64,000 nt of DNA from Pectobacterium peruviense (GTDB lineage: Bacteria; Pseudomonadota; Gammaproteobacteria; Enterobacterales; Enterobacteriaceae). How positions within the stretch are numbered: position 1 is the stretch's first letter; every line of letters begins with the position of its first letter. The stretch is from contig NZ_LXFV01000010.1 of the NCBI RefSeq assembly GCF_002847345.1, forward strand, positions 1 through 64,000, in the 5' to 3' direction. The position numbers were made by a program, and so were the translations under genes. Under the pieces are notes generated by a model, which did not search any database, was not told the origin of the DNA, and saw only the letters and a program-made list of their open reading frames with translations. Below are positions 42,084-51,200 of the stretch, in pieces.

Positions 42084-43238
42084 CTATTCTTTACTTAGGG
42101 TATGCTCCTCAATCCAATCAAAGTTGATATCTTCTCCCAGCCCTGGACGTTGCGGCAGATGCACAAAGCCCTCGTCATCCATCGGATCGACAATCGAATT
42201 CAGATAAGCAGCAGGTTCGTCGTAATCGAGGAAAGGATGCAGCAGCCCGCGTTCATACCAACGGCAGTTTTTAATCGCTCCAACAACGTTGAGGTTTGGC
42301 GCACCGTTACCGTGGATTTCACAATCCATACCGAAGGATTCAGCCAGGCTCGCAACTTTCAGACACGGCCAGAGACCACCTACGCCTTGCACGCCCGCGC
42401 GTAAAATGTCGCATGCGCCTTCTTTAACCCAGTCAGCACGGCTGAAATATTTACCTGACAGGCTTTCCGGCCCAATCACATCGATATCCAGGCTCTTGGT
42501 CAGCCAGTTGTAGGATGCCATGCTCTGTTCTTCCATTGGCTCTTCAAACCAGGTGAAATCGAGCTTTTGCAGTTCACGACCGATGTATAGCGCATCGCTG
42601 CGGCTGTACCAGTGGTAACCATCCAGCATCAGGCAGATATCTGGGCCGACCGCTTCACGCACCGCCGCACAGGCTTTTACGTCAATCTTAGGGCTGGGTG
42701 CGAATGACACCGGAGGCATCCATGTGTGCAGCTTGATGGCTTTATAGCCGCGCTGCACCAGCTTTTCTGCAAACTGGCCGAACTCTTCTGGCGTAGATAA
42801 ACCGCCTTCCAGTTCATCGCCACACATGGTACTGCCGTAAGCAGGGACTTTTTCACGATAGCCGCCGAGCAGTTTATGTACCGGCATGTTCAGCACGCGA
42901 CCTTGCAGATCCCACAGTGCAGATTCCACAATCGACAGCGCACGATCGGTCAGTTGGTTGGCGCTGCCGCGTTGCCAATGCACCAGATCCTGCCAGAGAC
43001 GCTCGCGGTCGAACGGGTTCTGCCCGATCAGCACTTTGCGGAAGAAAGCGTTAACGATATGAGGACGAATCACTTCCGGCGGAGCGAAAGCGTAACCTTT
43101 TTGGCCGTCATCCGCCGTGATGGTCAACAACGCCATCTTGGCCTGATTCTCAGCTCCCGGGTGTGAATGACCCGCACTGTCGGAAACCCGACGTGTGGGA
43201 TAAGTGAAGACGGTGACATCAATTGATTCTATTTTCAC
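42084..43238 (-). CDS. Enolase-superfamily enzyme (mandelate racemase/muconate lactonizing type)
   Basis: The 384-residue protein has the capping domain plus a modified TIM barrel of the enolase superfamily. The barrel shows a K-x-H motif (KAIKLHTW), the three metal acids in MLDGYHWY, WFEEPME and GPESLSG, and then an Asp-His dyad (DILRAGVQGVGG and CEIHGNG) as in the mandelate racemase subgroup. Such enzymes abstract an alpha proton from a carboxylate, commonly dehydrating acid sugars. The substrate cannot be named from sequence. I chose the GTG at 43236-43238 (MKIESIDVTVF) after CAGGT; an upstream GTG at 43265 also exists. It is the first gene of the importer operon. Confidence 0.88.
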   Translation of the reverse strand: MKIESIDVTVFTYPTRRVSDSAGHSHPGAENQAKMALLTITADDGQKGYAFAPPEVIRPHIVNAFFRKVLIGQNPFDRERLWQDLVHWQRGSANQLTDRALSIVESALWDLQGRVLNMPVHKLLGGYREKVPAYGSTMCGDELEGGLSTPEEFGQFAEKLVQRGYKAIKLHTWMPPVSFAPSPKIDVKACAAVREAVGPDICLMLDGYHWYSRSDALYIGRELQKLDFTWFEEPMEEQSMASYNWLTKSLDIDVIGPESLSGKYFSRADWVKEGACDILRAGVQGVGGLWPCLKVASLAESFGMDCEIHGNGAPNLNVVGAIKNCRWYERGLLHPFLDYDEPAAYLNSIVDPMDDEGFVHLPQRPGLGEDINFDWIEEHTLSKE

Positions 43239-43773
43239 GTTGTTACCTGCCTTGATGTTTAACACAACTCATGTACGCGATTGCGAATGTAAGCCACATA
43301 AATAATTAAAGAAGAACTCCACTGGCTGTGTTGGGTCGGTAGATAAAAAAACACCGATATCTTTCTGGTACGACCTTATAAGTCGATCGACATCACAAAA
43401 AGAAATGGCGTGCTAATTAAAAAAAAATAGCGTTTTATTTTCAATTATTAAGGTTGTTACGCCGTTAGTCATTAGGCAATTTCTTTCATATGAAGAAATT
43501 ATGCTGCGGATAACTGTGCAATTGCACATAAAGCTGTGAGCATTATCACCAGAAACTTTCATATCCTTATTAAATAAATGGATAATCCCTTAGTTTTATT
43601 TCTAAGCGTTCTGAAACGTGAATGATTGATGAGGGGGATGATTACTCTGATAGCGGATTGGCCGCTAATCAGTCGGCTTCTGACCAAAAGCGTGCTATAG
43701 ATCTCATTTTTACTTGTCATGAAAAACCCAACAAAAACCAAGACTTAATAAAAAATAAGCAAAATCATCAACA
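43239..43773. other. Enolase-like operon to nirB intergenic region, upstream part
   Basis: This non-coding stretch of about 535 bases separates two divergent units. It holds a near-perfect palindrome AATTTCTTTCATATGAAGAAATT-like arrangement (43478-43500, one unpaired base) and a CRP site (43535-43550, listed separately). An in-frame 65-codon plus-strand stretch at 43622-43819 is not convincing as a gene. Confidence 0.55.
43535..43550 (-). promoter_or_regulatory. CRP-binding site upstream of the enolase-like/ABC operon
   Basis: TGTGA-GCATTA-TCACC matches TGTGA-N6-TCACA at nine of ten positions. It is about 300 bases from the enolase-superfamily start and 320 bases from nirB. Control of the catabolic operon by CRP is the more likely reading, but orientation cannot be decided. 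Confidence 0.6.
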
Positions 43774-43789
43774 TACCCACAAAGAAGTA
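43774..43789 (+). promoter_or_regulatory. NarL/NarP 7-2-7 site of the nirB promoter
   Basis: TACCCAC-AA-AGAAGTA fits two inverted NarL/NarP heptamers with a two-base gap. Its centre lies exactly 28 bases upstream of the FNR site centre, identical to the E. coli nirB spacing (-69.5 and -41.5). Confidence 0.85.
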
Positions 43790-43802
43790 TATAAAAGACA
43801 AC

Positions 43803-43816
43803 TTGATGTACATCAA
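43803..43816 (+). promoter_or_regulatory. FNR site of the nirB promoter
   Basis: TTGAT-GTAC-ATCAA is a perfect FNR palindrome. By analogy with E. coli, where it is centred at -41.5, transcription would start near 43851, with a -10 at GATAAG/TAAGGT (about 43836-43843). The flank ATCAATAAGCG is also shared with the E. coli promoter. Confidence 0.93.
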
Positions 43817-43873
43817 TAAGCGCCCCTTGTAGCGCGATAAGGTAACCTCAGAAGAAGCAATTTTGAGGCAAAA

Positions 43874-46426
43874 ATGAACAAAGTCAGACTCGCTGTTATC
43901 GGTAACGGGATGGTTGGCCACCGTTTTATCGAAGAGTTACTGGATAAGGCCCCAACGTCCACCTACGAGATTACCGTTTTTTGTGAAGAACCCCGCGTCG
44001 CTTACGATCGTGTCCACCTCTCTTCTTACTTCGCTCACCACACGGTAGAAGAACTCTCTTTAGTACGCGAAGGCTATTACGAAAAAAATGGCGTTAACGT
44101 CCTGCTAGGTGAACGCGCCATCACCATCAACCGCAGTGAAAAAGCCATACACTCCAATTCCGGCCGTACCGTGTATTACGACAAACTCATCATGGCAACC
44201 GGCTCCTATCCCTGGATTCCTGCAATCAAAGGATCGAACGGGCAAGACTGTTTTGTGTACCGCACCATTGAAGATCTGAACGCCATCGAAAATTGCGCCC
44301 GCCGTAGCAAACGTGGGGCAGTGATCGGCGGAGGGCTATTAGGTCTGGAAGCAGCTGGTGCGCTCAAACACCTTGGTGTGGAAACACACGTCATTGAGTT
44401 CGCCCCCGTGCTCATGGCCGAGCAGCTAGATTCACAGGGTGGTGCCCTGCTGCAACGCAAGATTGAAAACATGGGTGTGCGAGTGCACACCGGAAAGAAT
44501 ACGCAGGCCATTCAGCATTCCGGTCTGGAAAGCCGCAAGACGATGGTGTTTGCCGATGGCAGCACGCTTGAAGTGGATTTCATCGTGTTCTCTACCGGTA
44601 TCCGTGCGCAGGACAAACTGGCGCGCCAGTGTGCGCTGGAAATCGGCCCACGTGGCGGTATCACCATTAACGACTGGTGCCAAACGTCCGACCCTGATGT
44701 CTATGCCATCGGCGAATGTGCCGCCTGGCAGGGCAGACCGTTTGGTCTGGTTGCGCCCGGCTACAAAATGGCACAGGTCACTGTCGACCATCTGTTAGGG
44801 CATGAGAACCGATTCCAGGGTGCCGATATGAGCGCCAAGCTCAAGTTAATGGGCGTCGATGTTGGCGGGATTGGCGACGCACACGGTCATACGCCGGGTG
44901 CGCGCAGCTATATGTGGCTGGATGAAAATAAAGAAACCTACAAACGTCTGATCGTCAGCGCTGATAACAAAACGTTACTCGGTGCCGTACTGGTCGGCGA
45001 CACGCGGGATTACGGCAATCTGCTGCAATTCATGCTGAACAAGATCCCGCTGCCGGACTCCCCTGAAGCGCTGATTCTTCCGGCTACGACGGGCAGTGCG
45101 AAACCAACGCTGGGCGTTGATGCACTGCCGGAAAGTGCACAAATCTGTTCCTGCTTTGACGTGTCCAAAGGCGACATCATCAAAGCGATTAACGGTGGCT
45201 GTCATACCGTCGCGGCGCTGAAGGAAACCACCAAAGCCGGTACGGGCTGCGGCGGCTGTATTCCACTGCTGACACAGGTATTGAATGCGGAACTCAGCAA
45301 GCAAGGGATTGAAGTCAATAATCACCTGTGCGAACACTTTGCCTATTCGCGTCAGGAGCTGTACCACCTGATCCAAATCGAAAAAATCAAAACGTTCGAT
45401 CAACTGCTGCAAAAACACGGTTCAGGCTACGGCTGTGAGGTCTGTAAACCGACCGTCGCGTCCCTGCTGGCTTCCTGCTGGAACGAATACGTACTCGAAC
45501 CACAGCACACGCCATTGCAGGATTCCAACGATAACTTCCTCGGCAATATCCAGAAAGACGGCACCTATTCCGTCATCCCACGCTCCGCCGGTGGGGAGAT
45601 CACCCCCGATGGTCTGATCGCCATTGGCCGTATCGCGAAACAATATAACCTGTACACCAAAATGACCGGTTCTCAGCGCATGGCGCTCTTTGGCGTACAA
45701 AAAGACGACCTGCCTGACGTGTGGGCGCAGCTCATCGAAGCCGGATTTGAAACCGGCCACGCTTACGCCAAAGCGCTACGTATGGCGAAAACCTGCGTCG
45801 GCAGCACCTGGTGTCGTTTTGGCGTCGGCGACAGCGTGGGCTTTGGCGTCGAGTTGGAAAACCGCTACAAAGGCATCCGCACCCCGCACAAAATGAAATT
45901 TGGCGTCTCCGGCTGTACGCGGGAATGTGCTGAAGCACAGGGTAAAGACGTAGGGATCATCGCCACCGAAAAAGGCTGGAACCTCTATGTATGCGGCAAC
46001 GGCGGGATGAAACCGCGCCACGCCGACCTGTTGGAAGCCGATCTGGATCGCGAGACTTTAATTCGCTACCTGGATCGCTTCATGATGTTCTACATTCGCA
46101 CGGCCGATAAGCTCCAGCGTACGTCCGTGTGGCTGGATAATCTCGAAGGCGGCATCGACTATCTGCGTAATGTGATCGTGAAAGACAAACTGGGCATTAA
46201 CGATCAGCTTGAAGCCGATATTGCACGGTTGCGAGAAGGCTATGTCTGCGAATGGCAGGCCACACTGGCTGCCCCAGAGGCACAGAAACGCTTCGCCCAC
46301 TTCATTAACAGCCCAGAACGCGATCCAAATGTACAAATGGTGGGTGAACGTCAACAACACCGTCCAGCGCGCCCTACCGAGCGTATTCCAGTGAAACAGA
46401 TTGAGCTAGAGGAGGAAAACGCATGA
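43874..46426 (+). CDS. nirB: NADH-dependent nitrite reductase large subunit
   Basis: NirB reduces nitrite to ammonium in the cytoplasm with NADH, using FAD, iron-sulfur clusters and siroheme. The 850-residue protein has an N-terminal FAD/NAD oxidoreductase domain (AVIGNGMVGHRFIEEL, AVIGGGLLGLEAAGAL). BFD-type [2Fe-2S] segments follow with CSCFDVSKGDI and AGTGCGGC. The C-terminal sulfite/nitrite reductase domain has the siroheme-cluster cysteines in KTCVGSTWCRFG and SGCTRECAEAQGKD. It overlaps nirD by four bases. The promoter carries NarL/NarP and FNR sites, so expression is anaerobic and nitrate/nitrite induced. Confidence 0.97.
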   Translation: MNKVRLAVIGNGMVGHRFIEELLDKAPTSTYEITVFCEEPRVAYDRVHLSSYFAHHTVEELSLVREGYYEKNGVNVLLGERAITINRSEKAIHSNSGRTVYYDKLIMATGSYPWIPAIKGSNGQDCFVYRTIEDLNAIENCARRSKRGAVIGGGLLGLEAAGALKHLGVETHVIEFAPVLMAEQLDSQGGALLQRKIENMGVRVHTGKNTQAIQHSGLESRKTMVFADGSTLEVDFIVFSTGIRAQDKLARQCALEIGPRGGITINDWCQTSDPDVYAIGECAAWQGRPFGLVAPGYKMAQVTVDHLLGHENRFQGADMSAKLKLMGVDVGGIGDAHGHTPGARSYMWLDENKETYKRLIVSADNKTLLGAVLVGDTRDYGNLLQFMLNKIPLPDSPEALILPATTGSAKPTLGVDALPESAQICSCFDVSKGDIIKAINGGCHTVAALKETTKAGTGCGGCIPLLTQVLNAELSKQGIEVNNHLCEHFAYSRQELYHLIQIEKIKTFDQLLQKHGSGYGCEVCKPTVASLLASCWNEYVLEPQHTPLQDSNDNFLGNIQKDGTYSVIPRSAGGEITPDGLIAIGRIAKQYNLYTKMTGSQRMALFGVQKDDLPDVWAQLIEAGFETGHAYAKALRMAKTCVGSTWCRFGVGDSVGFGVELENRYKGIRTPHKMKFGVSGCTRECAEAQGKDVGIIATEKGWNLYVCGNGGMKPRHADLLEADLDRETLIRYLDRFMMFYIRTADKLQRTSVWLDNLEGGIDYLRNVIVKDKLGINDQLEADIARLREGYVCEWQATLAAPEAQKRFAHFINSPERDPNVQMVGERQQHRPARPTERIPVKQIELEEENA

Positions 46427-46791
46427 GCCAGTGGACGACGGTATGTAAGTTAGACGACATCCTGCCCGGTACGGGCGTTTGCGCACTGGTCGAGCAGCAG
46501 CAGATCGCCGTATTCCGGCCACGTAACGATGAACAGGTTTACGCCCTCAGTAATATCGACCCCTTCGCACAGGCTAGCGTATTAAGCCGTGGGATAGTGG
46601 GCGAACATCATGAAGAGCTTTGGGTCGCAAGCCCATTGAAAAAACAGCACTTTCGCCTTTATGATGGTTTCTGTCTGGAGGATGGTGCCTATTCTGTTGC
46701 AGCTTATGATACTCAGGTAACAAACGGTAATGTGCAAATATCCATCGCAGACAGTGACGTAGCGGTTGATAATAGCCAACCATTACCCTAG
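46423..46791 (+). CDS. nirD: Nitrite reductase small subunit NirD
   Basis: NirD is the Rieske-like small subunit of cytoplasmic nitrite reductase. The 122-residue protein has the NirD fold (MSQWTTVCKLDDILPGTGVCALV, FRPRNDEQVYALSNIDPFAQASVLSRGI) and, as usual for NirD, lacks the cysteine-histidine cluster ligands. It is about 14 residues longer than the E. coli protein at the C-terminus. It starts inside the nirB stop (ATGA). The next gene is cysG with no nirC between. Confidence 0.95.
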   Translation: MSQWTTVCKLDDILPGTGVCALVEQQQIAVFRPRNDEQVYALSNIDPFAQASVLSRGIVGEHHEELWVASPLKKQHFRLYDGFCLEDGAYSVAAYDTQVTNGNVQISIADSDVAVDNSQPLP

Positions 46792-46803
46792 CCCTAATGG
46801 GCA

Positions 46804-46828
46804 GTGTCCTGCGTACATCGCAGGGCAC
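46804..46828 (+). other. Hairpin between nirD and cysG
   Basis: GTGTCCTGCG (46804-46813) pairs with CGCAGGGCAC (46819-46828), with one G-U pair and a five-base loop. A T6 run (46838 on) is separated by nine bases, so it is at best a partial terminator allowing reduced cysG transcription. Confidence 0.5.
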
Positions 46829-46876
46829 ACCACCATCTTATTTTTTAAGATAATCTGAGTTCTCAAGAGGCGTTAC

Positions 46877-48256
46877 ATGGATTACCTGCCAATATTCTGT
46901 CAGCTACACGATAAACCTTGTCTGTTGGTAGGAGGCGGTGAAATAGCCGAGCGCAAGGCCCGGCTATTGTTGGATGCTGGCGCAGTGATTACCGTCAATG
47001 CGCTCGATTTTAACGATCAGTTTCGGGCGTGGGAGAAGGATGCTCAATTAACGCTGGTACACAGCACCTTCGATCCCACGTTACTGAACGAGGTATGGCT
47101 AGTGATTGCCGCCACAGACGATCAGGACGTCAACAACCACGTTTATGCCAGCGCCAGCGAGCGCCGAATTTTTTGTAATGTCGTCGACTCCCCTGAACGC
47201 GCCAGCTTTATTATGCCGTCAATCATCGATCGTTCACCGCTGATGGTCGCCGTGTCTTCTGGCGGTACCGCGCCGGTTCTGGCTCGGCTACTGCGGGAAA
47301 AACTGGAAAGCATCCTGCCGCAAAATCTCGGTAAGCTGGCAACACTCGCAGGCGAATTACGCAGCCGCGTCAAAAACCGCTTCTGCAATATGAGCGCGCG
47401 CCGCCGATTCTGGGAAAAACTCTTCGTACACGATCGGCTGGCACAGGCGCTGGCCAATGAAGACAAACAAAGCGTTCAACAACTGACGGAACTGCTTTTC
47501 TCCGCGCCGTTGGATGACAGAGGTGAAGTAACGCTAGTGGGTGCCGGACCGGGTGATGCAGGATTACTGACGTTGAAAGGTCTACAGCATCTACAACAGG
47601 CCGACATCGTCGTTTACGACCGGCTGGTGTCGAAAGAGATTCTCAATCTGTCACGCCGTGACGCCGAGCGCATCTTTGTCGGCAAAGCGTCTGGGTATCA
47701 CAGCGTTCCTCAAGATCAAATTAATCAGTTGTTGGAAGAAAAGGCACGGGCTGGCCATCGCGTCGTCAGGCTAAAAGGCGGCGATCCCTTTATCTTCGGC
47801 CGTGGTGCCGAAGAGCTAGAATATCTGCAACTGGCAGGCGTGCCCTTCTCTGTCGTTCCCGGTATTACCGCTGCATCAGGCTGCTCGGCCTACAGCGGTA
47901 TCCCACTCACCCATCGCGATCACTCGCAGGGCGTCAGGCTGATCACCGGGCACGTCAAACACGACACCGATCTCGACTGGTCCAGCCTGGCAGCAGAAAA
48001 ACAAACGCTGGTGTTTTACATGGGGCTTCAACAGGCTGAACACATTCAAAATAAGCTCATTGAGCAGCAACTACCGGAAACCGTGCCGGTCGCCATTATC
48101 GAAAATGGCACCTCAACGAAACAGCGTGTTCTAAGTGGACAGCTCTCACAGCTGGGCGAATTAGCCCAACAAGCCAGCAGCCCAAGCTTGATCATTATCG
48201 GCAGCGTCGTCGGACTGCGGGAAAAATTGAGCTGGTTCGCTGAACAGACAGCATAA
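46877..48256 (+). CDS. cysG: Siroheme synthase CysG
   Basis: CysG is a multifunctional enzyme making siroheme, the cofactor of NirB and sulfite reductase, from uroporphyrinogen III. The 459-residue protein has an N-terminal NAD-dependent dehydrogenase/ferrochelatase part ([39 protein letters not shown]). The C-terminal methyltransferase part includes [54 protein letters not shown] and [10 protein letters not shown]. Its position after nirBD links cofactor supply to nitrite reduction. Confidence 0.97.
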   Translation: MDYLPIFCQLHDKPCLLVGGGEIAERKARLLLDAGAVITVNALDFNDQFRAWEKDAQLTLVHSTFDPTLLNEVWLVIAATDDQDVNNHVYASASERRIFCNVVDSPERASFIMPSIIDRSPLMVAVSSGGTAPVLARLLREKLESILPQNLGKLATLAGELRSRVKNRFCNMSARRRFWEKLFVHDRLAQALANEDKQSVQQLTELLFSAPLDDRGEVTLVGAGPGDAGLLTLKGLQHLQQADIVVYDRLVSKEILNLSRRDAERIFVGKASGYHSVPQDQINQLLEEKARAGHRVVRLKGGDPFIFGRGAEELEYLQLAGVPFSVVPGITAASGCSAYSGIPLTHRDHSQGVRLITGHVKHDTDLDWSSLAAEKQTLVFYMGLQQAEHIQNKLIEQQLPETVPVAIIENGTSTKQRVLSGQLSQLGELAQQASSPSLIIIGSVVGLREKLSWFAEQTA

Positions 48257-48280
48257 TCCTCTCCCTATCCCTAGACTCAC

Positions 48281-48312
48281 CCGCTATCCGTCCTACTGGA
48301 TAGCGGTTATTG
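48281..48312 (+). terminator. Terminator of nirBD-cysG
   Basis: The stem CCGCTATCC/GGATAGCGG (48281-48289 and 48298-48306) has an eight-base loop and is followed by TTATTG. Confidence 0.75.
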
Positions 48313-48762
48313 CACCATCATAATGCAACGCCCCATCAAATAGCATAACAATGCACTATTTTAAACATACCCCCTTACAAAATGTCACTTTAATGCTTTA
48401 CCACAGGCCACATCTGCCTTATTTTGATTAAAATAAAACTCATTAATAAGCAGACTATATGAATAAATAATCAATAATAATTTACGTAAAACGTGGCCCG
48501 ACTATTGCTTAGTCTTCTAATAGATTCGCGGCGCGACCTCTGAGTCGTTCATATCGAACCGATTTCATCGTCAAACCATCGTGGTTCATTACACTAGTGC
48601 TTCACCGCTTTAGTACATATCGAAGGGTGATACATCGCATTAGTACAGATACATCGCGTCATTACGTATTTCTACTCTCGTTCATGAACGGAGTATGTAG
48701 TCCTCTCATCACAAAAACAGTTCTGTTCAACAGAACAATCAGCAAGCAGTTTGGAGTCACTT
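48313..48762. promoter_or_regulatory. Upstream regulatory region of the amino acid/opine-type ABC operon
   Basis: This 450-base region has no plausible gene. It contains loosely repeated units around 48608-48668 (TTAGTACAT/TTAGTACAG and GATACATCGC twice) and a perfect 12-base palindrome CGTTCATGAACG (48679-48690). It also holds a perfect 8+1+8 inverted repeat GTTCTGTT-C-AACAGAAC (48720-48736) only 26 bases before the GTG start. These are candidate operators or a leader hairpin; no promoter was assigned with confidence. Confidence 0.5.
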
Positions 48763-49479
48763 GTGGAAGACGTTACTTTCTGGCAGCTCATCAGTTTTGG
48801 TGAACACGGCTGGGGGAAATTATTACTGATTGGGGCAGGAATGACGCTCGCGCTGGCGATCTGCGGCTTCCTGCTGGGGGCAGTGATCGGCACGATCGGT
48901 GCCTGGTCCAAAATTTGCGGCAATCGCCCCGTGCGCTATCTGGCAGATGGTTACACGACGCTCATCCGTGGCGTCCCCGATCTACTCATCATCTACCTGC
49001 TTTATTTCGGCGGCAGCTCTGCGTTAACCCTGCTCGCCAAACTGTTTGGCAGCAATGAGTTCTTTGGCTTTCCGGGCTTCCTCGCTGGGGTACTCGCCGT
49101 CGGCATTTCCTCCGGTGCGCAACAGACGGAAGTCTACCGCGGCGCCTTTTACGCAGTGTCCAAAGGGGAAATTGAAGCGGCCAAAGCCTGTGGTATGCCA
49201 ACGCTATTACGCCTGCGCCGCATCATCGTCCCGCTCCTGCTGCGCCACGCGATCCCCCCACTCGGTAATGTGTGGCAATTGGTGCTGAAAACCTCTGCGC
49301 TGGTTTCCGTTACCGGTGTCGCAGAGCTGATGACGCAGTCACAAACCGGCGCCGGTTCTACTGGCAAACCGTTCGATTTCTTCATGGCGGCCGCGCTGCT
49401 GTATCTGCTTATCTCAATCTGTTCCGGCTGGATTATGCGCCGTGCTGAGTCTCATTATTCCCGGGGTGTGAAACGCTGA
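48763..49479 (+). CDS. ABC transporter permease, polar amino acid/opine type (first)
   Basis: The 238-residue permease is of the HisQ/OccQ class, with about five membrane segments. The N-terminal HisM motif region (TLALAICGFLLGAVIGTIGAW) and the transmembrane pore part TTLIRGVPDLLIIYLLYFGG are visible. The EAA loop is AKACGMPTLLRLRRIIVPLLLRHAIPPLGN. I chose the GTG at 48763 because GGAG lies six bases before it; a TTG at 48751 is in frame. It overlaps the next permease gene by one base. Confidence 0.92.
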   Translation: MEDVTFWQLISFGEHGWGKLLLIGAGMTLALAICGFLLGAVIGTIGAWSKICGNRPVRYLADGYTTLIRGVPDLLIIYLLYFGGSSALTLLAKLFGSNEFFGFPGFLAGVLAVGISSGAQQTEVYRGAFYAVSKGEIEAAKACGMPTLLRLRRIIVPLLLRHAIPPLGNVWQLVLKTSALVSVTGVAELMTQSQTGAGSTGKPFDFFMAAALLYLLISICSGWIMRRAESHYSRGVKR

Positions 49480-50213
49480 TGGATTTTCCTTTTCTGTACG
49501 AAACGTTTCTGGAGATTATTCCCGGTATCCCGCTGACCCTACAGTTGGCGGTTAGCTCTGTTTTTCTGGGCTTTTTTCTGGCGCTGGGCTTAGCACTGAT
49601 GCAGTTGTCATCTTTTGCCGTGCTGCGCTCAATTGCACGAACCTACGTGCTGTTTTTCCGCGGCACACCGCTGCTGGTGCAGCTGTTCCTGATTTACTAC
49701 GGGCTGGGACAATTTCCTTGGGTTCGGGAAAGCATGCTTTGGCCGTTCCTGCGAGAGCCCCACTGGTGCGCCCTGCTGTCGCTCAGCCTGTGTACCGGTG
49801 CCTATGCCAGTGAAATTATCCGTAGCGGATTGCAGTCCGTTCCCGTAGGCCAGATCGAATCTGCACGCGCCTGCGGCATGCCGTCGTTCATGATTTTTAA
49901 ACGTATCGTTTTTCCGCTGGCAATCCGTCAGGCGCTCCCTGCTTACGGCAATGAGCTGATTTCGATGGTTAAATCGACCTCGCTGGCTTCCATCATCACG
50001 CTGATGGAAATCACCGGTATCGCCGCACGCCTCATTGCAGAAACCTACCGAGCGCTCGAAGTTTTCCTAGTCGCCGGTGCTATTTATCTGTTTATTAACC
50101 TTATTCTGACACGTTTACTGATGTGGACAGAATTTAGGCTTACACCTCATCTCCGTGCGCCGGGTGCGCAACCGGCAGCGAAAAAAATTAAGAAATTGGG
50201 AGATCTGCAATGA
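49479..50213 (+). CDS. ABC transporter permease, polar amino acid/opine type (second)
   Basis: The 244-residue permease is of the HisM/OccM class. Motifs include [48 protein letters not shown] and the EAA loop [34 protein letters not shown]. Its ATG overlaps the preceding TGA and its own stop overlaps the ATPase start (ATGA), so translation of the three genes is coupled. Confidence 0.93.
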   Translation: MDFPFLYETFLEIIPGIPLTLQLAVSSVFLGFFLALGLALMQLSSFAVLRSIARTYVLFFRGTPLLVQLFLIYYGLGQFPWVRESMLWPFLREPHWCALLSLSLCTGAYASEIIRSGLQSVPVGQIESARACGMPSFMIFKRIVFPLAIRQALPAYGNELISMVKSTSLASIITLMEITGIAARLIAETYRALEVFLVAGAIYLFINLILTRLLMWTEFRLTPHLRAPGAQPAAKKIKKLGDLQ

Positions 50214-50974
50214 CGACACCCGCCATTAGCCTGCGCAACATTCATAAAAGCTTTGGTTCTCTGGACGTCCTGAAAGGGATTTCGATTGAGGCCAACCAAG
50301 GGGAAGTCATCTCAATTTTGGGATCGTCTGGTTCAGGCAAATCGACGCTGCTGCGCTGTAGCAACCTACTTGAGCTTCCCGATCAGGGCGAGATTATCGT
50401 CGGCGGAGAAGCGATTGAAATGAAGCCGAACCGTAAAGGGCAGAACCGCCCGTCGAACCTCAAACAGATCGACCGAATTCGCAGCCAGTTGGGCATGGTA
50501 TTCCAAAACTTTAACCTCTGGTCACACAAGACCGTGCTGGAAAACATCATCGAAGCGCCCGTACACGTCTTAAAACGTCCACAGGCGGAATGCGTGGAAC
50601 ACGCCGAGCAGTTGCTGGAGAAGGTCGGGCTAGCGGATAAGCGTCACTACTATCCCGCTCACCTGTCCGGTGGTCAGCAACAACGCGCAGCGATTGCCCG
50701 TGCGCTCGCGATGGAACCTAAAGTGATGCTGTTTGATGAGCCAACCTCTGCACTCGACCCAGAGCTGGTTGGCGAAGTGCTGCGCGTCATGCGCACGCTG
50801 GCGGACGAAGGGATGACCATGCTGGTCGTGACTCACGAAATGGATTTTGCCCGCGAAGTCTCTAACCGCATCGTCTTCCTCCATCAGGGGGAAATTGAAG
50901 AACAGGGAACGCCGGAGCACGTTTTCACCGCCAGCCAGTCGGCTCGCTTCCGGCAATTTATTGCCAGTTGGTAA
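50210..50974 (+). CDS. ABC transporter ATP-binding protein, polar amino acid/opine type
   Basis: The 254-residue ATPase resembles HisP/OccP. It has Walker [16 protein letters not shown] (about 36-50), Q-loop [14 protein letters not shown], signature [15 protein letters not shown], Walker [16 protein letters not shown] and the switch histidine in [12 protein letters not shown]. The binding-protein gene follows only after a 226-base gap carrying an ERIC element, an unusual interruption of this operon type. Confidence 0.94.
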   Translation: MTTPAISLRNIHKSFGSLDVLKGISIEANQGEVISILGSSGSGKSTLLRCSNLLELPDQGEIIVGGEAIEMKPNRKGQNRPSNLKQIDRIRSQLGMVFQNFNLWSHKTVLENIIEAPVHVLKRPQAECVEHAEQLLEKVGLADKRHYYPAHLSGGQQQRAAIARALAMEPKVMLFDEPTSALDPELVGEVLRVMRTLADEGMTMLVVTHEMDFAREVSNRIVFLHQGEIEEQGTPEHVFTASQSARFRQFIASW

Positions 50975-51043
50975 ACACAACCCCGCAGATTTCGTGTTCA
51001 GACATCTACCTCTGCCACGAAATTCAGAGGGAATAAACAAAAC

Positions 51044-51168
<125 letters not shown>

Positions 51169-51200
51169 ATAACGATATAAAACGCCGGGAGAACACCATC

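Noticed and set aside
43622-43819. 65-codon open frame upstream of nirB
   Set aside because: Its end covers the NarL and FNR sites, it lacks a ribosome site and the composition is Asn/Lys-rich as expected for AT-rich non-coding DNA.
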